A DNA stretch of 64,000 nucleotides, from positions 702,501-766,500 of the forward strand of contig NZ_CP012074.1 of assembly GCF_001262015.1 (NCBI RefSeq), written 5' to 3'. The DNA is from Prevotella fusca JCM 17724 (GTDB taxonomy: Bacteria > Bacteroidota > Bacteroidia > Bacteroidales > Bacteroidaceae). Positions 17,595-27,764 of the stretch are shown here, piece after piece. A program made the translations under genes and the position numbers. Position 1 is the stretch's first letter; every line of letters starts with the position of its first letter. The notes beneath the pieces are model-generated. The model saw nothing but the letters and a program-made list of their open reading frames with translations. It was not told where the DNA came from and did not search any database.

Positions 17595-18209
17595 ATGGAG
17601 CATACGACAAAGATGAAGATGGGACGCCCCAAGATGGCTATAGTTGATCCTAATACGCTTGCCGTGTTAGGACTGAAACAGATATTGCAGAATGTCATAC
17701 CTATCATGACAGTGGAGACATTCTCTAACTTCCAGGAGTTTGAGAATGCCCAGCCTGATACGTTCTATCATTACTTTGTGGCACAGGTGATTGTCTTGGA
17801 GAACAGGCAGTTCTTCTCGCAATGTATTCATAAGACAATCGTTCTGACAATTACAAAAGACCCTAATGCACAACTTTCAGGCTTCCATAGTTTCTGCATC
17901 AATGTTCCCGAGGACGAACTTGTCAAGGCTATTTTGAAGATAGAACAGTACGGACACTCTGGTGGCAAGAACCTTCCGGAATTGCCCCAAGTGTTGAAGA
18001 ACAAGATTCTGAGCAACCGTGAGATAGAAGTGTTGTCGCTGATAGTTCAGGGACTGATTAATAAGGAGATTGCTGAGAAGCTGAATATCAGTCTGACTAC
18101 TGTTATCACGCACCGCAAGAATATTATGGATAAACTCGGCATGAAGAGTGTGTCTGCATTGACCATCTATGCGGTTATGCACGGTTATATTGATATTAAT
18201 AAGATATAA
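17595..18209 (+). CDS. LuxR-type regulator with a degenerate receiver domain
   Basis: A transcription regulator of 204 aa. Residues about 14-110 resemble a response-regulator receiver (KMAIVDPNTLAVLGLKQIL), but the beta-3 position that normally carries the phospho-acceptor Asp reads VIVLEN, so phosphorylation looks unlikely. The C-terminal HTH (about 138-196, LSNREIEVLSLIVQGLINKE) closely parallels that of the preceding gene, including TVITHR and LTIYAV. The pair may form heterodimers or bind overlapping sites. Several Met codons (1, 6, 8, 14) make the start uncertain. No histidine kinase is adjacent. Confidence 0.8.
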   Translation: MEHTTKMKMGRPKMAIVDPNTLAVLGLKQILQNVIPIMTVETFSNFQEFENAQPDTFYHYFVAQVIVLENRQFFSQCIHKTIVLTITKDPNAQLSGFHSFCINVPEDELVKAILKIEQYGHSGGKNLPELPQVLKNKILSNREIEVLSLIVQGLINKEIAEKLNISLTTVITHRKNIMDKLGMKSVSALTIYAVMHGYIDINKI

Positions 18210-18264
18210 CGTCAGTGTAGTTGGAACTATCATAAAAGAACTATCATAAGTTGGACGGTAAAAC

Positions 18265-18302
18265 AAATGCCCGTAGCCATTGTTGTCTGGTTACGGGCAT
18301 TA
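18265..18302 (-). terminator. Terminator of the DEAD-box helicase gene
   Basis: AATGCCCGTA.CC / GG.TACGGGCATT stem; on the minus strand it is followed by TTGTTTTACC. Lies between convergent genes. Confidence 0.8.
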
Positions 18303-18332
18303 TGCTTGCTCTTAGAATGATAATTCTGTGTT

Positions 18333-20051
18333 TTACTTCTTACCGAGTCCGCGAAGCCACTTCAAAGGCTTTTTGATGAGTGCCTTCAAGCCTGATTCAT
18401 TCTTGGATGTTGATGGCAACTCCTCACGTATATCATACTTGGTACTCCTTCTTGAAGCCTTATCTTCAGGTGTGCGCTGTCGGTTATTACGCTTCTTGCG
18501 CTTGTTGTTCGGCTTCTTGGTCTGCTGGTTAGCAGTATTCCCGGCAGCATCCTTGTTATTGCCGGGCTTTCTGTCGCTGCGCTTCTCGTTTTCAGCTTTT
18601 GGCTTTCGTTCCTGCTGTCTGCCCTTTCCCTGACGGTTATTCTTCTTGTTTACTATCTTGTCATCTGTTGCAGCAGGATCATTCTCTTGCTGCTTCTGCG
18701 CGCTATTGTTCTGTCTGTTGCCAGTCTTACGCTCCTGTGGCTTGGCGTTGTTCTCATCCGGACTGCCTTGTGTTTGTGGGGTAGGGCGTCTGTTGCGCTG
18801 CTTGTTATTACCCTGCTTCTTGTCCTTATGGCTCTGATGGTCTCTGGCTTTTCTGCGACGGGTCTTGGCATTGTTGCCCTTCTTTGGTCGTCCGTTGTTC
18901 TTGTATTCAGGACCTTCACCCAGCTCTGCGGGAAGGGATGCCTTCTCAACTTCTTTCTCTAAGAATGACTCAATCTGCTGGAAATAGTATATATCTTCGT
19001 CATTCACGAATGTGATAGCCTTTCCGTCACGGTCAGCACGAGCTGTACGACCAATGCGGTGAACATAATCCTCTGCATCATGTGGTACGTCATAATTGAT
19101 GACCATTGCGATGTCATCAATGTCAATACCACGTGATACGATGTCGGTTGCAACCAGTACGTCTATCTGACCGCTCTTGAACTTGAACATAACGTCATTA
19201 CGCTGCTCCTGGTCGAGGTCGGAGTGCATTTCGCCACAGTTGATGTGCTTGCGGTTAAGTGATGCTGCAATCTGCTTCACCTTCTGCTTTGAGCCAGAGA
19301 AGATGATGACACGTTTCAGGTCACCAGCCTTGAAGATGTCCTTGATGATACCCATCTTCTGCGTCTCATAGCATACGTAAGCAGTCTGCTGAATCTTCTC
19401 AGCAGGCTTGCTGACAGCCAGTTTGATTTCAACAGGGTTCTTCAGCAATGTCTTGGCAAGTTCCTCGATTTTCGTCGGCATGGTTGCAGAGAACATGATG
19501 GTCTGACATGATGCAGGCAACTTCTTTGCAATGGTCATAATGTCATCAGAGAATCCCATGTCAAGCATGCGGTCAGCCTCGTCAAGAATGAAGAAGCTCA
19601 CCTTGGACAAGTCTACGTTTCCGAGAGAGATATGAGAGATGAAGCGTCCCGGCGTAGCGATGACGACATCGGCTCCGAGTGACAGGCTCTTCAGCTCCTG
19701 GTCATATCGGTTGCCGTCATTGCCACCATAGACAGCAACACATGAAACGCCATCAAGATAGTAGGCAAAGCCCTGCATAGCCTGGTCAATCTGCTGCGCC
19801 AATTCGCGGGTAGGCGACATGATTACACAGTTGATAGCTGACTCAGGATAGCCACCATCAGCCAGTTTTGACAGAACAGGAAGGAGATAAGCCGCTGTCT
19901 TTCCCGTTCCTGTCTGGGCAACTCCCAGTACATCGTGTCCTTTTAATATTTCAGGAATGCACTTCTCCTGAACAGGAGTGCATTCATCAAAACGCATGTC
20001 ATAGAGTGCGTCGAGTACGTTATCGTTTAAATCTAAATCTTCAAAATACAT
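18333..20051 (-). CDS. DEAD-box ATP-dependent RNA helicase with long basic tail
   Basis: Unwinds RNA secondary structure in the cytoplasm, usually for ribosome assembly or cold adaptation (RhlE/CshA-like). Motifs: Q-motif region CTPVQEKCIPEIL, AQTGTGKT at 45-52, PTRELA, DEADRMLDMG, SAT, and HRIGRTAR in the second RecA domain. From about residue 385 the tail is low-complexity and rich in Asn, Lys, Arg and Gln, typical of RNA-binding extensions in Bacteroidetes helicases. Transcribed alone; its terminator faces the LuxR pair. Confidence 0.92.
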   Translation of the reverse strand: MYFEDLDLNDNVLDALYDMRFDECTPVQEKCIPEILKGHDVLGVAQTGTGKTAAYLLPVLSKLADGGYPESAINCVIMSPTRELAQQIDQAMQGFAYYLDGVSCVAVYGGNDGNRYDQELKSLSLGADVVIATPGRFISHISLGNVDLSKVSFFILDEADRMLDMGFSDDIMTIAKKLPASCQTIMFSATMPTKIEELAKTLLKNPVEIKLAVSKPAEKIQQTAYVCYETQKMGIIKDIFKAGDLKRVIIFSGSKQKVKQIAASLNRKHINCGEMHSDLDQEQRNDVMFKFKSGQIDVLVATDIVSRGIDIDDIAMVINYDVPHDAEDYVHRIGRTARADRDGKAITFVNDEDIYYFQQIESFLEKEVEKASLPAELGEGPEYKNNGRPKKGNNAKTRRRKARDHQSHKDKKQGNNKQRNRRPTPQTQGSPDENNAKPQERKTGNRQNNSAQKQQENDPAATDDKIVNKKNNRQGKGRQQERKPKAENEKRSDRKPGNNKDAAGNTANQQTKKPNNKRKKRNNRQRTPEDKASRRSTKYDIREELPSTSKNESGLKALIKKPLKWLRGLGKK

Positions 20052-20113
20052 ATTTTACTGTTTTTCCCTTCGTCACAAAGGGTAGTTCTTAATTTTTTGT
20101 TCTGTCCGCCTTA

Positions 20114-21331
20114 TTAGCTTGGCGCATGCCGATAGCAGAAGTAGGCGATAACTGCAAAGATGATGTTTGGAATCCATGCTGCCAGTATGGGTGGTGTGTC
20201 AGCCTGAACAGCAAAGGTTGCTGATACGGTCTGGAGCATGATATAGCCGAAACTTAGTGCCAGACCGATTCCAAGATACAGTCCCATTCCTCCTTTTCGT
20301 TTGCGGGAAGAAAGTGAAAGACCGATGATGGTGAGGATGAATGATGAAAATGACATAGCTATTCGCTTGTGAAACTCAACCTCATACTGTACCACATTGC
20401 CTGATCCACGGCTTGTCTGCTTGGAGATATAATCCAACAGCTCTGGTGAAGTGAAGGTCTCCTGCTGTCCCTTGGAATAGACAAGGTCGGTCGGTTCCAT
20501 TAGCAGGACGGTGTCCTTTGAGGCTCCACTCTCGATGTGTTCCTTTAATCCCTTGAGCGTACGTATCTTCCAGTTGCTGACTTTCCAGTGATACTTTGTG
20601 TCTGCAACTGTGTCATACTGAATCTCCATAGCCGTCATGTGGCTGACAATCTTCTTGTCCTTGAACTTTACGAGTGAGAATCCGTAGCCTCTCTTATACT
20701 GATTGTCGTAATGCTGGATGTAGGCTATCGTGTTCTTAGCTACCTGTAGCTGTACGTTCTCAGCCGATGTGTTCTTCTTTGAGTTACGGTAGAGTGACTC
20801 AAAGTTCTGGCGAATGACAGTGCCATGGGGTATCACGAAGCTGTTGAGATAGAATGTAAGTCCTGCAATGAGAACACATGATATCATGTATGGACGCATC
20901 AGTCGTTTGATGGAGACGCCTGCTGCCATCATTGATATTATCTCGGAGTTTCCTGCCAGTTTGGAAGTAAAGAAGATGACGGCAATGAATACGAACAGCG
21001 GTGAGAAGAGATTGGAGTAGTAAGGGATGAAGTTGGCATAGTAATCAAAGATGATTGCTCGCCACGGAGCATGATATTGTGTGAACTTTGAGAGGTTCTC
21101 ATTGAAGTCGAACACAATAGCAATAGAGATAATCAGCAAGATAGAATAGATGTAAGTTCCTGTGAACTTCTTGATGATATATCTATCCAGGATGCCTATA
21201 TAGCGAGAAGGGGCGAACATCTGAAGCTGATGTCCGACTTTCTTCAAGATGGGTAAGTGCTCTGCAGCACATTGCCCGACGCACTTATTCAATCCTTTTA
21301 CTTTGTCAACAGTCTTTTTGACCTTACTCAT
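20114..21331 (-). CDS. LptF/LptG-family lipopolysaccharide export permease
   Basis: Inner-membrane permease of the LPS transport machine (YjgP/YjgQ family), partner of LptB. It has membrane segments near the N-terminus (YIYSILLIISIAIVF and the next two), a periplasmic domain in the middle, and three C-terminal helices. The frame opens at 21385, inside tgt; ATG at 21331 avoids that overlap. A later Met (21217, MFAPSRYIGILDRYI) is also possible because the intervening 38 residues are not typical. Last gene of lon-tgt-lptF/G. Whether it is the F or G partner cannot be told. Confidence 0.88.
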   Translation of the reverse strand: MSKVKKTVDKVKGLNKCVGQCAAEHLPILKKVGHQLQMFAPSRYIGILDRYIIKKFTGTYIYSILLIISIAIVFDFNENLSKFTQYHAPWRAIIFDYYANFIPYYSNLFSPLFVFIAVIFFTSKLAGNSEIISMMAAGVSIKRLMRPYMISCVLIAGLTFYLNSFVIPHGTVIRQNFESLYRNSKKNTSAENVQLQVAKNTIAYIQHYDNQYKRGYGFSLVKFKDKKIVSHMTAMEIQYDTVADTKYHWKVSNWKIRTLKGLKEHIESGASKDTVLLMEPTDLVYSKGQQETFTSPELLDYISKQTSRGSGNVVQYEVEFHKRIAMSFSSFILTIIGLSLSSRKRKGGMGLYLGIGLALSFGYIMLQTVSATFAVQADTPPILAAWIPNIIFAVIAYFCYRHAPS

Positions 21332-21342
21332 TTGGTTTCTTC

Positions 21343-22470
21343 TTAAATTCTTCTTCCCAGTTGCTCTATGACAGAGGCTTTCCACTGTACGAAGTCGCCT
21401 TGCTCAATATGGGCACGTGCATCTGTCACGAGGCGGAGATAGAACGCAAGGTTATGAATGCTGGCAATCTGCATCGCAAGCAGTTCTCCAGCCTTGAAGA
21501 GATGATGGAGGTAGGCTTTGCTTGTGATGAGATCTACGTCACATCCGTCAGGGTCAATTGGTGAGAAGTCATTTTCCCACTTCTTGTTCTTCATGTTCAT
21601 CGTACCATTGTAGGTGAAGAGCATTGCATTGCGACCGTTACGGGTAGGCATAACGCAGTCGAACATATCCACACCACGTTCAATGGCTTCAAGAATGTTC
21701 TGCGGAGTACCGACCCCCATCAGATAACGGGGCTTGTCCTTAGGAAGGATCTCATTGACCACCTCAATCATCTCATACATGATTTCCGTCGGTTCGCCAA
21801 CGGCCAAGCCGCCGATAGCATTGCCGTCAGCCCCCTTGTCAGCCACAAACTTTGCAGCTTCACGGCGCAGATCTTTGTAGGTGCAGCCCTGTACAATAGG
21901 GAAAAGACTCTGGTTGTAGCCATAGAGAGGTTCCGTCTCGTTGAACCGTTTGATACAACGATCCAGCCAACGCTGTGTCATTCTCAGGCTCTTCTTGGCA
22001 TATTCGTAGTCGCTCTTGCCAGGAGGACATTCGTCAAGTGCCATCATGATGTCGGCACCGATGATGCGTTCTGTATCCATGACATTCTCGGGAGTGAAGA
22101 TGTGCTTGGAGCCATCTATGTGACTTCTGAACTCACAACCCTCTTCCGACAACTTGCGGATACCCGTCAAAGAAAAGACCTGGAAGCCTCCTGAGTCTGT
22201 CAGGATTGGGCGTTCCCATCCATTGAAGCCATGCAGACCACCAGCTGCTTTGAGTACTTCCAATCCCGGACGCAGATAAAGATGGTAAGTGTTACCAAGG
22301 ATAATCTGTGCCTTAACCTGCTTGCGCAACTCTTCAAAGTGTACACCCTTTACTGAACCGACTGTGCCGACAGGCATAAAGATAGGTGTCTTTATCTGTC
22401 CATGGTCAGTAGTGATGATACCTGTACGGGCATCACTGGCGTTATCTGTATGCTGAAGTTCAAATGTCAT
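21343..22470 (-). CDS. tgt: tRNA-guanine (queuine) transglycosylase
   Basis: Exchanges guanine-34 for a queuine precursor in tRNAs with GUN anticodons. The 375-aa TIM barrel shows TDSGGFQVFSL with Asp92, the active-site region GVDMFDCVMPTRNGR with Asp271, and GGLAVGEP. The C-terminal zinc motif CxCxxC...H is incomplete: at 310 only one Cys remains (GCDVDLITSKAYLHHL), though His339 is kept. I believe loss of these Cys is usual in Bacteroidetes Tgt, from memory. The start ATG overlaps the lon stop codon by one base (TAATG), so translation is likely coupled. Confidence 0.93.
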   Translation of the reverse strand: MTFELQHTDNASDARTGIITTDHGQIKTPIFMPVGTVGSVKGVHFEELRKQVKAQIILGNTYHLYLRPGLEVLKAAGGLHGFNGWERPILTDSGGFQVFSLTGIRKLSEEGCEFRSHIDGSKHIFTPENVMDTERIIGADIMMALDECPPGKSDYEYAKKSLRMTQRWLDRCIKRFNETEPLYGYNQSLFPIVQGCTYKDLRREAAKFVADKGADGNAIGGLAVGEPTEIMYEMIEVVNEILPKDKPRYLMGVGTPQNILEAIERGVDMFDCVMPTRNGRNAMLFTYNGTMNMKNKKWENDFSPIDPDGCDVDLITSKAYLHHLFKAGELLAMQIASIHNLAFYLRLVTDARAHIEQGDFVQWKASVIEQLGRRI

Positions 22471-24935
22471 TACTTCGTTTCCTCTTTTTTATCTTCTGCA
22501 ATAGTGAAGTCTACTGGGTGATCCACCTTTTCATCGGTCAATGCAAAGTCCCATACCTGTTGGATGTTCTCAACAAAATGGAAGTCAAGTCCCTTGCGGT
22601 AGACCTCTGGAATTTCTTCAATGTCTTTCTTGTTCTCAGAACACATGACAATGTCAGTAATACCTGCACGCTTGGCAGCAAGTATCTTCTCCTTGATACC
22701 ACCGACAGGAAGAACCTTGCCACGCAGGGTTATCTCGCCTGTCATAGCAGTGTTCTTGCGTACCTTGCGCTGTGTGAGTGCAGAAGCAATACTTGTTGCA
22801 ATCGTGATGCCTGCTGAAGGACCGTCCTTGGGAGTAGCCCCTTCGGGTACGTGAATATGGATGTTCCACTGGTCAAATATGCGATAGTCTACATCAAGGG
22901 CATTGATATGCGCCTTGACATATTCCAATGCAATGACAGCCGACTCCTTCATGACATCGCCGAGGTTACCAGTCAGTGTCAGTTTTCCTGTCTTTCCTTT
23001 TGAAAGTGATGTCTCAATAAAGAGAATCTCACCGCCAAAGCTGGTCCATGCAAGACCAGTTACGACACCGGCATACTTGTTTCCTTGGTAGATATCACGT
23101 GTGAATGGTGGCTTGCCCAACAGGTCTTCCAGTTTGTCCGGAGTGACCTTTGTGTAAGGAAGCTGCTTGTCCATAGCCTGTCTGAAAGCCAACTTGCGCA
23201 TAGCCTTGTTGATTTGTTTCTCAAGCTGGCGCACACCACTCTCACGGGAATAGCTTTCGATAATCTTCTCCAGTGTAGCCTTGGCAAATTTTGGACTCTC
23301 TTCCAGCTGGTCCAAACCAGTGCTTTCAAGTTCTTTGGGTACCAGGTGACGCTTGGCAATTTCAATCTTTTCCTCCGTGATATAACCCGAAACCTCAATG
23401 AGTTCCATACGGTCGAGCAATGGACGTGGAATGGTGTTAAGGTCATTTGCCGTTGCGATGAACAATACCTTTGACAGGTCGTAGTCCATGTCAAGGTAGT
23501 TGTCATGGAAAGCATTGTTCTGCTCCGGGTCAAGAACCTCTAACAAGGCTGATGAGGGATCACCGTTAATGGTGTTCTGGGTAACCTTATCAATTTCGTC
23601 AAGGATGAATACAGGGTTTGATGAGCCTGCCTTCTGAATGTTCTTGATGATGCGACCGGGCATAGCACCAATGTAAGTCTTACGATGTCCTCTGATTTCC
23701 GACTCATCATGCAGACCGCCCAGTGAGACACGAACATACTTCCGCTTCATTGCTTCAGCAATACTCTTGCCCAGACTGGTCTTACCCACACCCGGAGGAC
23801 CATAGAGACAGAGGATTGGCGACTTCAGGCTGCCACGTAACTGAAGGACTGCAATATACTCAAGGATACGCTCCTTCACCTTTTCCATACCATAGTGGTC
23901 CTTGTCAAGAATACGTTTCGCACGTTTCAAGTCAAGGTCGTCCTTGGTATATTCATTCCAAGGCAGGCTGACCATCGTCTGCAGGTAATTCACCTGTACG
24001 CTATAATCAGGGCTCTGCGGATTCAGTGTTTCAAGTTTGTCTAATTCCTTTTGGAATGTCTTGGCAACATCCTCTGACCACTTTTTGTTCTTTGCCTTTT
24101 CAAGCAATTCTTTCTTATCAGGGGCTGAATCTCCGTCACCCAGCTCTTCCTTGATATTCTTGATTTGCTGGTGCAGGAAGTATTCGCGCTGTTGTTCATC
24201 AAGGTCCTCACGTGTCTTAGAACGTATATCCTGGCGGAGATGCTGGAACTGGATTTCACGATTCAGCACCTTCATCAATGTGAACAGCCGGTCCTTGATG
24301 GAGTTTTCCTCTAACAGCTGAATCTTGTCAGTGACAGAGAAAGGCATGGATGAACATACATAGTTCACGGCAACGACTGGGTTGTTGATGTTGTCGAGGG
24401 CAAACTGTGTGTCATCAGGAATATCATCACTGCCGTGGATATACTCCTTTGCCACCATTTTCATGTCCTCGACAGCCGTAGAGAACTCCTTGTCTTTCTT
24501 CGGTTCAGCCTCTTCGGGCAAAGAGACGGTGAGTCCCTTCATGAAAGGTTCTATAGCTGTGATTTCCTTTATCTGGCATTTGCCGAGTCCTTGTAGTATA
24601 ACCGTGCGGTTGCTTCCCTCATAGTTGCCGGGCATGTCAAAGGCACGGACAAAACGTGCATAGACACCTGTCATGTAGATGTCGTCTACCTGCGGGTCGT
24701 TGATGTTGCTATCCTTCTGGCTGACAATTGCAATGATTGCATTCGGGTTCTCCTCCAGATACTTGACGAGTGCCAAGGTAGGCTTCCTGCCAACGAGGAT
24801 AGGAGAGAGGATCCCCGGGAACATAACGAGGTTACGGGTTACGAAAATGGGAATCTCACCATCAACTTGTATGTCCAAGTTGGGCAGGTCCCCCTCGTAA
24901 TCTGTAATCATCTGTATAGAGCTATTTTGTTTCAT
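22470..24935 (-). CDS. lon: ATP-dependent Lon protease
   Basis: Cytoplasmic AAA+ protease that degrades misfolded and regulatory proteins. The 821-aa product has the N-terminal substrate domain, a coiled central region, Walker [10 protein letters not shown], Walker B FILDEIDK, and a C-terminal protease domain with Ser707 (PKDGPSAG) and Lys750, 43 residues apart as in the Lon dyad. It leads the lon-tgt-lptF/G run; a -7 box lies 29 nt upstream. Confidence 0.96.
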   Translation of the reverse strand: MKQNSSIQMITDYEGDLPNLDIQVDGEIPIFVTRNLVMFPGILSPILVGRKPTLALVKYLEENPNAIIAIVSQKDSNINDPQVDDIYMTGVYARFVRAFDMPGNYEGSNRTVILQGLGKCQIKEITAIEPFMKGLTVSLPEEAEPKKDKEFSTAVEDMKMVAKEYIHGSDDIPDDTQFALDNINNPVVAVNYVCSSMPFSVTDKIQLLEENSIKDRLFTLMKVLNREIQFQHLRQDIRSKTREDLDEQQREYFLHQQIKNIKEELGDGDSAPDKKELLEKAKNKKWSEDVAKTFQKELDKLETLNPQSPDYSVQVNYLQTMVSLPWNEYTKDDLDLKRAKRILDKDHYGMEKVKERILEYIAVLQLRGSLKSPILCLYGPPGVGKTSLGKSIAEAMKRKYVRVSLGGLHDESEIRGHRKTYIGAMPGRIIKNIQKAGSSNPVFILDEIDKVTQNTINGDPSSALLEVLDPEQNNAFHDNYLDMDYDLSKVLFIATANDLNTIPRPLLDRMELIEVSGYITEEKIEIAKRHLVPKELESTGLDQLEESPKFAKATLEKIIESYSRESGVRQLEKQINKAMRKLAFRQAMDKQLPYTKVTPDKLEDLLGKPPFTRDIYQGNKYAGVVTGLAWTSFGGEILFIETSLSKGKTGKLTLTGNLGDVMKESAVIALEYVKAHINALDVDYRIFDQWNIHIHVPEGATPKDGPSAGITIATSIASALTQRKVRKNTAMTGEITLRGKVLPVGGIKEKILAAKRAGITDIVMCSENKKDIEEIPEVYRKGLDFHFVENIQQVWDFALTDEKVDHPVDFTIAEDKKEETK

Positions 24936-24963
24936 AAAGTTCTTTTGTACTTATATTAGCCTG

Positions 24964-24971
24964 CAAAGTTA
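24964..24971 (-). promoter_or_regulatory. -7 box of the lon operon
   Basis: Minus-strand TAACTTTG, 29 nt before the start codon; weak -33 region. Confidence 0.6.
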
Positions 24972-25353
24972 CAAAATAAAACCGAAAGACTGAAAGAATA
25001 GGGGTGCTTTAATTAGCTGATTAGGAAAAAGATGGAGATAAAGCTGTGAGAGGCAATGATAATCTGGGGTGCTTTGCATTTGCTGGTATAGATTCAAGGC
25101 AACTTGTTTTTCAGCATGAATGATGGATGGGAGTGGAAAACGTGAACTGTAAGGCTGTTGTTCTGATGCATCCTTTTGCCTTTTCTGTCGGTTTAGGAGA
25201 CGAGTCTTCTGCATTCCGATAAGTCTGAAAATTATTTACATAAATTCTCTTTTACATTGCTTGTAAACCAAGACGGAAATAGATTTGTTTGTGTGTATGT
25301 AACAGTCGGATTGTTAGGCAGTTATGATGTCGTGGAAGTAACAGATGCCGAAT

Positions 25354-25441
25354 TGGGGTTCAATTAAGCCTTAGTTGGACTTCAATTAAGCATCTATTGG
25401 ACTTCAATTAGTGCTTAGTTGGAACGCAATTAAGCATCTAT
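25354..25441 (+). repeat. T1 array a: four 22-bp units
   Basis: Four consecutive units of exactly 22 bp starting at 25354, 25376, 25398 and 25420, each of the form TGG(A/G)..(T/G)CAATTA. An upstream leader near 25300 (AACAGTCGGATTGTTAGGCA) resembles the leader of the other T1 arrays. The remainder of 24936-25793 contains no gene I can support. Confidence 0.9.
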
Positions 25442-25793
25442 AGAAATTCATGGGGTGAATTTTCTTGACAAAGTTATGTAAAAATGGGTAATGGGTGATG
25501 GATTGTCAGTTATGTTTGTCTGCTATATCTTCTCGTGGTAAGAGGATAGCGTGAGGACTGTAAGTCTGCTCCATCTGAGCGATTTGATTCATGCAGCCAG
25601 TCCTTATCTGTGTTGTTCTGAATTTCCTCCAGTTAAAGCAGGTTCTGTAAAGCCTATGTAGAAAGGTCTGTTTTTATGAACGTAATCAGCTTTTTGTACC
25701 TTTGTGCTTTCTTTTTCAGTCATATAGCCTGCCGTGGTCTTTCAATAAGAAAGCAAAAAAAGACTTGTCTGAAAGACTGAATACAGGTAAATA

Positions 25794-26519
25794 TTATTCT
25801 TCAGAATCTTTGTTAATGTAAAATTCTTTAGTCAGATTATGATACCATTCTGTGCGCGAGTTGTCAGAGTTTGTCAGCACCTCTTCGCTCACACTGCTGT
25901 GCACCGTAAGCCCCTTCTTGAATTCAATCATGCAACGTTTGGCAGGTTTTGATGTTCTGGTTTTAATGTTTACTATTCTCTCCGTTGATAATCCATTGAA
26001 TACAGCTTCTGCTTCAAGTAATTCTTTGTTATCTGAAGGAATGATAACCGACAATGTGCCATGCTCTTTAAGAAGTCTTGCTGCATGAAAAACAAGCTCC
26101 TGGTGAGAGAGCGTATCAATATGCCGGGCAGTTGTTCTCTGTTGTAAAGGATTCTTTAACGAATTAATGAAATAGGGAGGATTGCAGACGATGGCATCAT
26201 ATATCCCTTTTTCTTGCGTGTCAGTGCAGGGGTGATAATCTTGCAATGAAGTATTGATTATGTTTATCCTGTCTTTGAAAGGAGACTGCAAGGTGTTAAA
26301 ACGTGAATCTTCCAATGCACCTTCATCAATCTCTATGCCATCAATGCGTGCGGAAGGGAACCGCTGTGCCATCATCAGGGCCATGAGTCCTGTGCCTGTA
26401 CCTATGTCAAGAATCTTCAAACCACCTGCAGCCCATGCTCCAAGCAATACACCATCCGTTCCGACTTTCATAGCCGTGTGGTCATCAGTAACATGAAATT
26501 TCTTAAAAGTAAAGCCCAT
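25794..26519 (-). CDS. trmN6: tRNA1(Val) (adenine37-N6)-methyltransferase
   Basis: Methylates A37 of tRNA-Val using S-adenosylmethionine. The short N-terminus MGFTFKKFHV..D..AMKVGTDGVLLGAW is the YfiC/TrmN6 signature; the SAM-binding loop LDIGTGTGLMAL is at 37-48 and the catalytic NPPY at 113-116. The 241-aa length is normal. It lies 18 bp after the lipid-kinase gene on the same strand and is probably co-transcribed with it. Confidence 0.92.
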   Translation of the reverse strand: MGFTFKKFHVTDDHTAMKVGTDGVLLGAWAAGGLKILDIGTGTGLMALMMAQRFPSARIDGIEIDEGALEDSRFNTLQSPFKDRINIINTSLQDYHPCTDTQEKGIYDAIVCNPPYFINSLKNPLQQRTTARHIDTLSHQELVFHAARLLKEHGTLSVIIPSDNKELLEAEAVFNGLSTERIVNIKTRTSKPAKRCMIEFKKGLTVHSSVSEEVLTNSDNSRTEWYHNLTKEFYINKDSEE

Positions 26520-26537
26520 CCGTCTGGCTTAGGTTGT

Positions 26538-27569
26538 TTAAATATTCAACTTGCGAAGTAGGTTCTTGTTGATTGCCTGTACCTTTCTGCTTTGTTTCGT
26601 GAGGTCCTGTCGCATGAGGTCGATGTTGAAAAAAATCTCAGAGAAAGCCATCTGCAGCATGTTCGGCTGTCGGTAATCCTTGCCTCCCTTTGGGTTTACA
26701 ATGATGTTGATGCCCTTCGGGACGATGGAAATATCCACTTCAGCTCCCGATGTGACAGGGTCTCCATCGTAATGGATAATGCCTTCCTTTTTGCGACGGA
26801 TACGGATATGCTTGGCTTTGAAGGTCTTTATTTTCAGATTCTTATCCAGTGTCTTGTTGAAAAGTTCAATTGCAACTTGCGGTGCATCAATGATGTCGAA
26901 AGGCTCCATAATGATAATGTCCAGCAATCCGTCACTCATAGACGCCTGCGGAGCTATATATGCGTTGTTGCCATACTGTGATGCGTTTGCTGCCGATACG
27001 AGGAAAGCCTTGTAATGGTGCGTGCCGTCTTCGTCTTCAATCTCGTAGGTCTCCGGCTCATACCGCAGTCCTTCTTCAAGTATCTTCTGCATATAAGTGA
27101 TAGGACCACGTTTGCCTGCCTCCGCAAACTTCATGGATATGAAAGCATCAAAGCCCATTCCGCAGGTACAGAAGAAAGGATGCCCGTTGATGATGCCATA
27201 GTCGAGTTCCCTTACGTCGTAGAGGTTGAGAATGTCAACACACTTTTTCAGATTCATCGGCAGGTTCAGATGCCTGGCAAGACCGTTCCCTGAACCGCAG
27301 GGAAGTATGCCCATGGCAGTCTTGGTGTTGATGAGTGACCTTCCTACTTCATTGACAGTGCCGTCTCCGCCCACCGCAACAACAATGTCAACACCTTCCT
27401 GCACAGCTTCCTGTGCAAGCTCTGTTGCATGACCAGCATGCTGTGTTTCTGCAATGCGGTAGTCAAACTTGTTTTTGTCAAGACGTTCTTCTATAAGGTC
27501 AGGGATGCCTGCCTTGCTGACTGTACCCGATATAGGGTTGAGAATGAAAACGATATTCTTTTTATTCAT
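26538..27569 (-). CDS. Diacylglycerol/sphingoid-type lipid kinase (DAGK catalytic domain)
   Basis: A soluble or membrane-associated lipid kinase. The catalytic domain starts VFILNPISGT at 8-17 and contains the nucleotide-binding GGDGTVNE at 67-74 and PCGSGNGLARHL. The C-terminal half is the YegS/DgkB-like beta-sandwich. At 343 aa it is slightly long owing to a helical C-terminal tail. It is divergent from serine palmitoyltransferase, 195 bp away, which makes a sphingoid base or ceramide a plausible substrate; diacylglycerol recycling is the alternative. Confidence 0.85.
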   Translation of the reverse strand: MNKKNIVFILNPISGTVSKAGIPDLIEERLDKNKFDYRIAETQHAGHATELAQEAVQEGVDIVVAVGGDGTVNEVGRSLINTKTAMGILPCGSGNGLARHLNLPMNLKKCVDILNLYDVRELDYGIINGHPFFCTCGMGFDAFISMKFAEAGKRGPITYMQKILEEGLRYEPETYEIEDEDGTHHYKAFLVSAANASQYGNNAYIAPQASMSDGLLDIIIMEPFDIIDAPQVAIELFNKTLDKNLKIKTFKAKHIRIRRKKEGIIHYDGDPVTSGAEVDISIVPKGINIIVNPKGGKDYRQPNMLQMAFSEIFFNIDLMRQDLTKQSRKVQAINKNLLRKLNI

Positions 27570-27604
27570 TATGCCAAGATAATCAGCGCATGTTTTTTCC
27601 TTGA

Positions 27605-27612
27605 CAAAGATA
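27605..27612 (-). promoter_or_regulatory. -7 box of the lipid kinase-trmN6 pair
   Basis: Minus-strand TATCTTTG, 35 nt before the start codon; no convincing -33. Confidence 0.55.
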
Positions 27613-27705
27613 CATATTTATCGGTTATGTCATGGATATTGAGGGGTAAAAATCTTTAAAAATCACTTTTCTAACCAAAAACTCCGTTTTATCATTCTAA
27701 ATTAG

Positions 27706-27713
27706 TAACTTTG
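27706..27713 (+). promoter_or_regulatory. -7 box of serine palmitoyltransferase
   Basis: TAACTTTG followed by a leader of about 45 nt to the ATG at 27765. Confidence 0.6.
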
Positions 27714-27764
27714 CAGCCTGAAAAATAATTTTAAGTAGTCATTGGCTACACCATATTAAAAATA

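Noticed and set aside
20052..20113. Promoter of the helicase gene (TACCCTTTG)
   Set aside because: One base too many between TA and TTTG and no -33 box.
24969..25214. 81-codon minus-strand ORF upstream of lon
   Set aside because: Covers the lon promoter, low-complexity product, no similarity seen.
25354..25441. CRISPR-like array
   Set aside because: Units are contiguous with no variable spacers, drift in sequence, and no cas genes are near.
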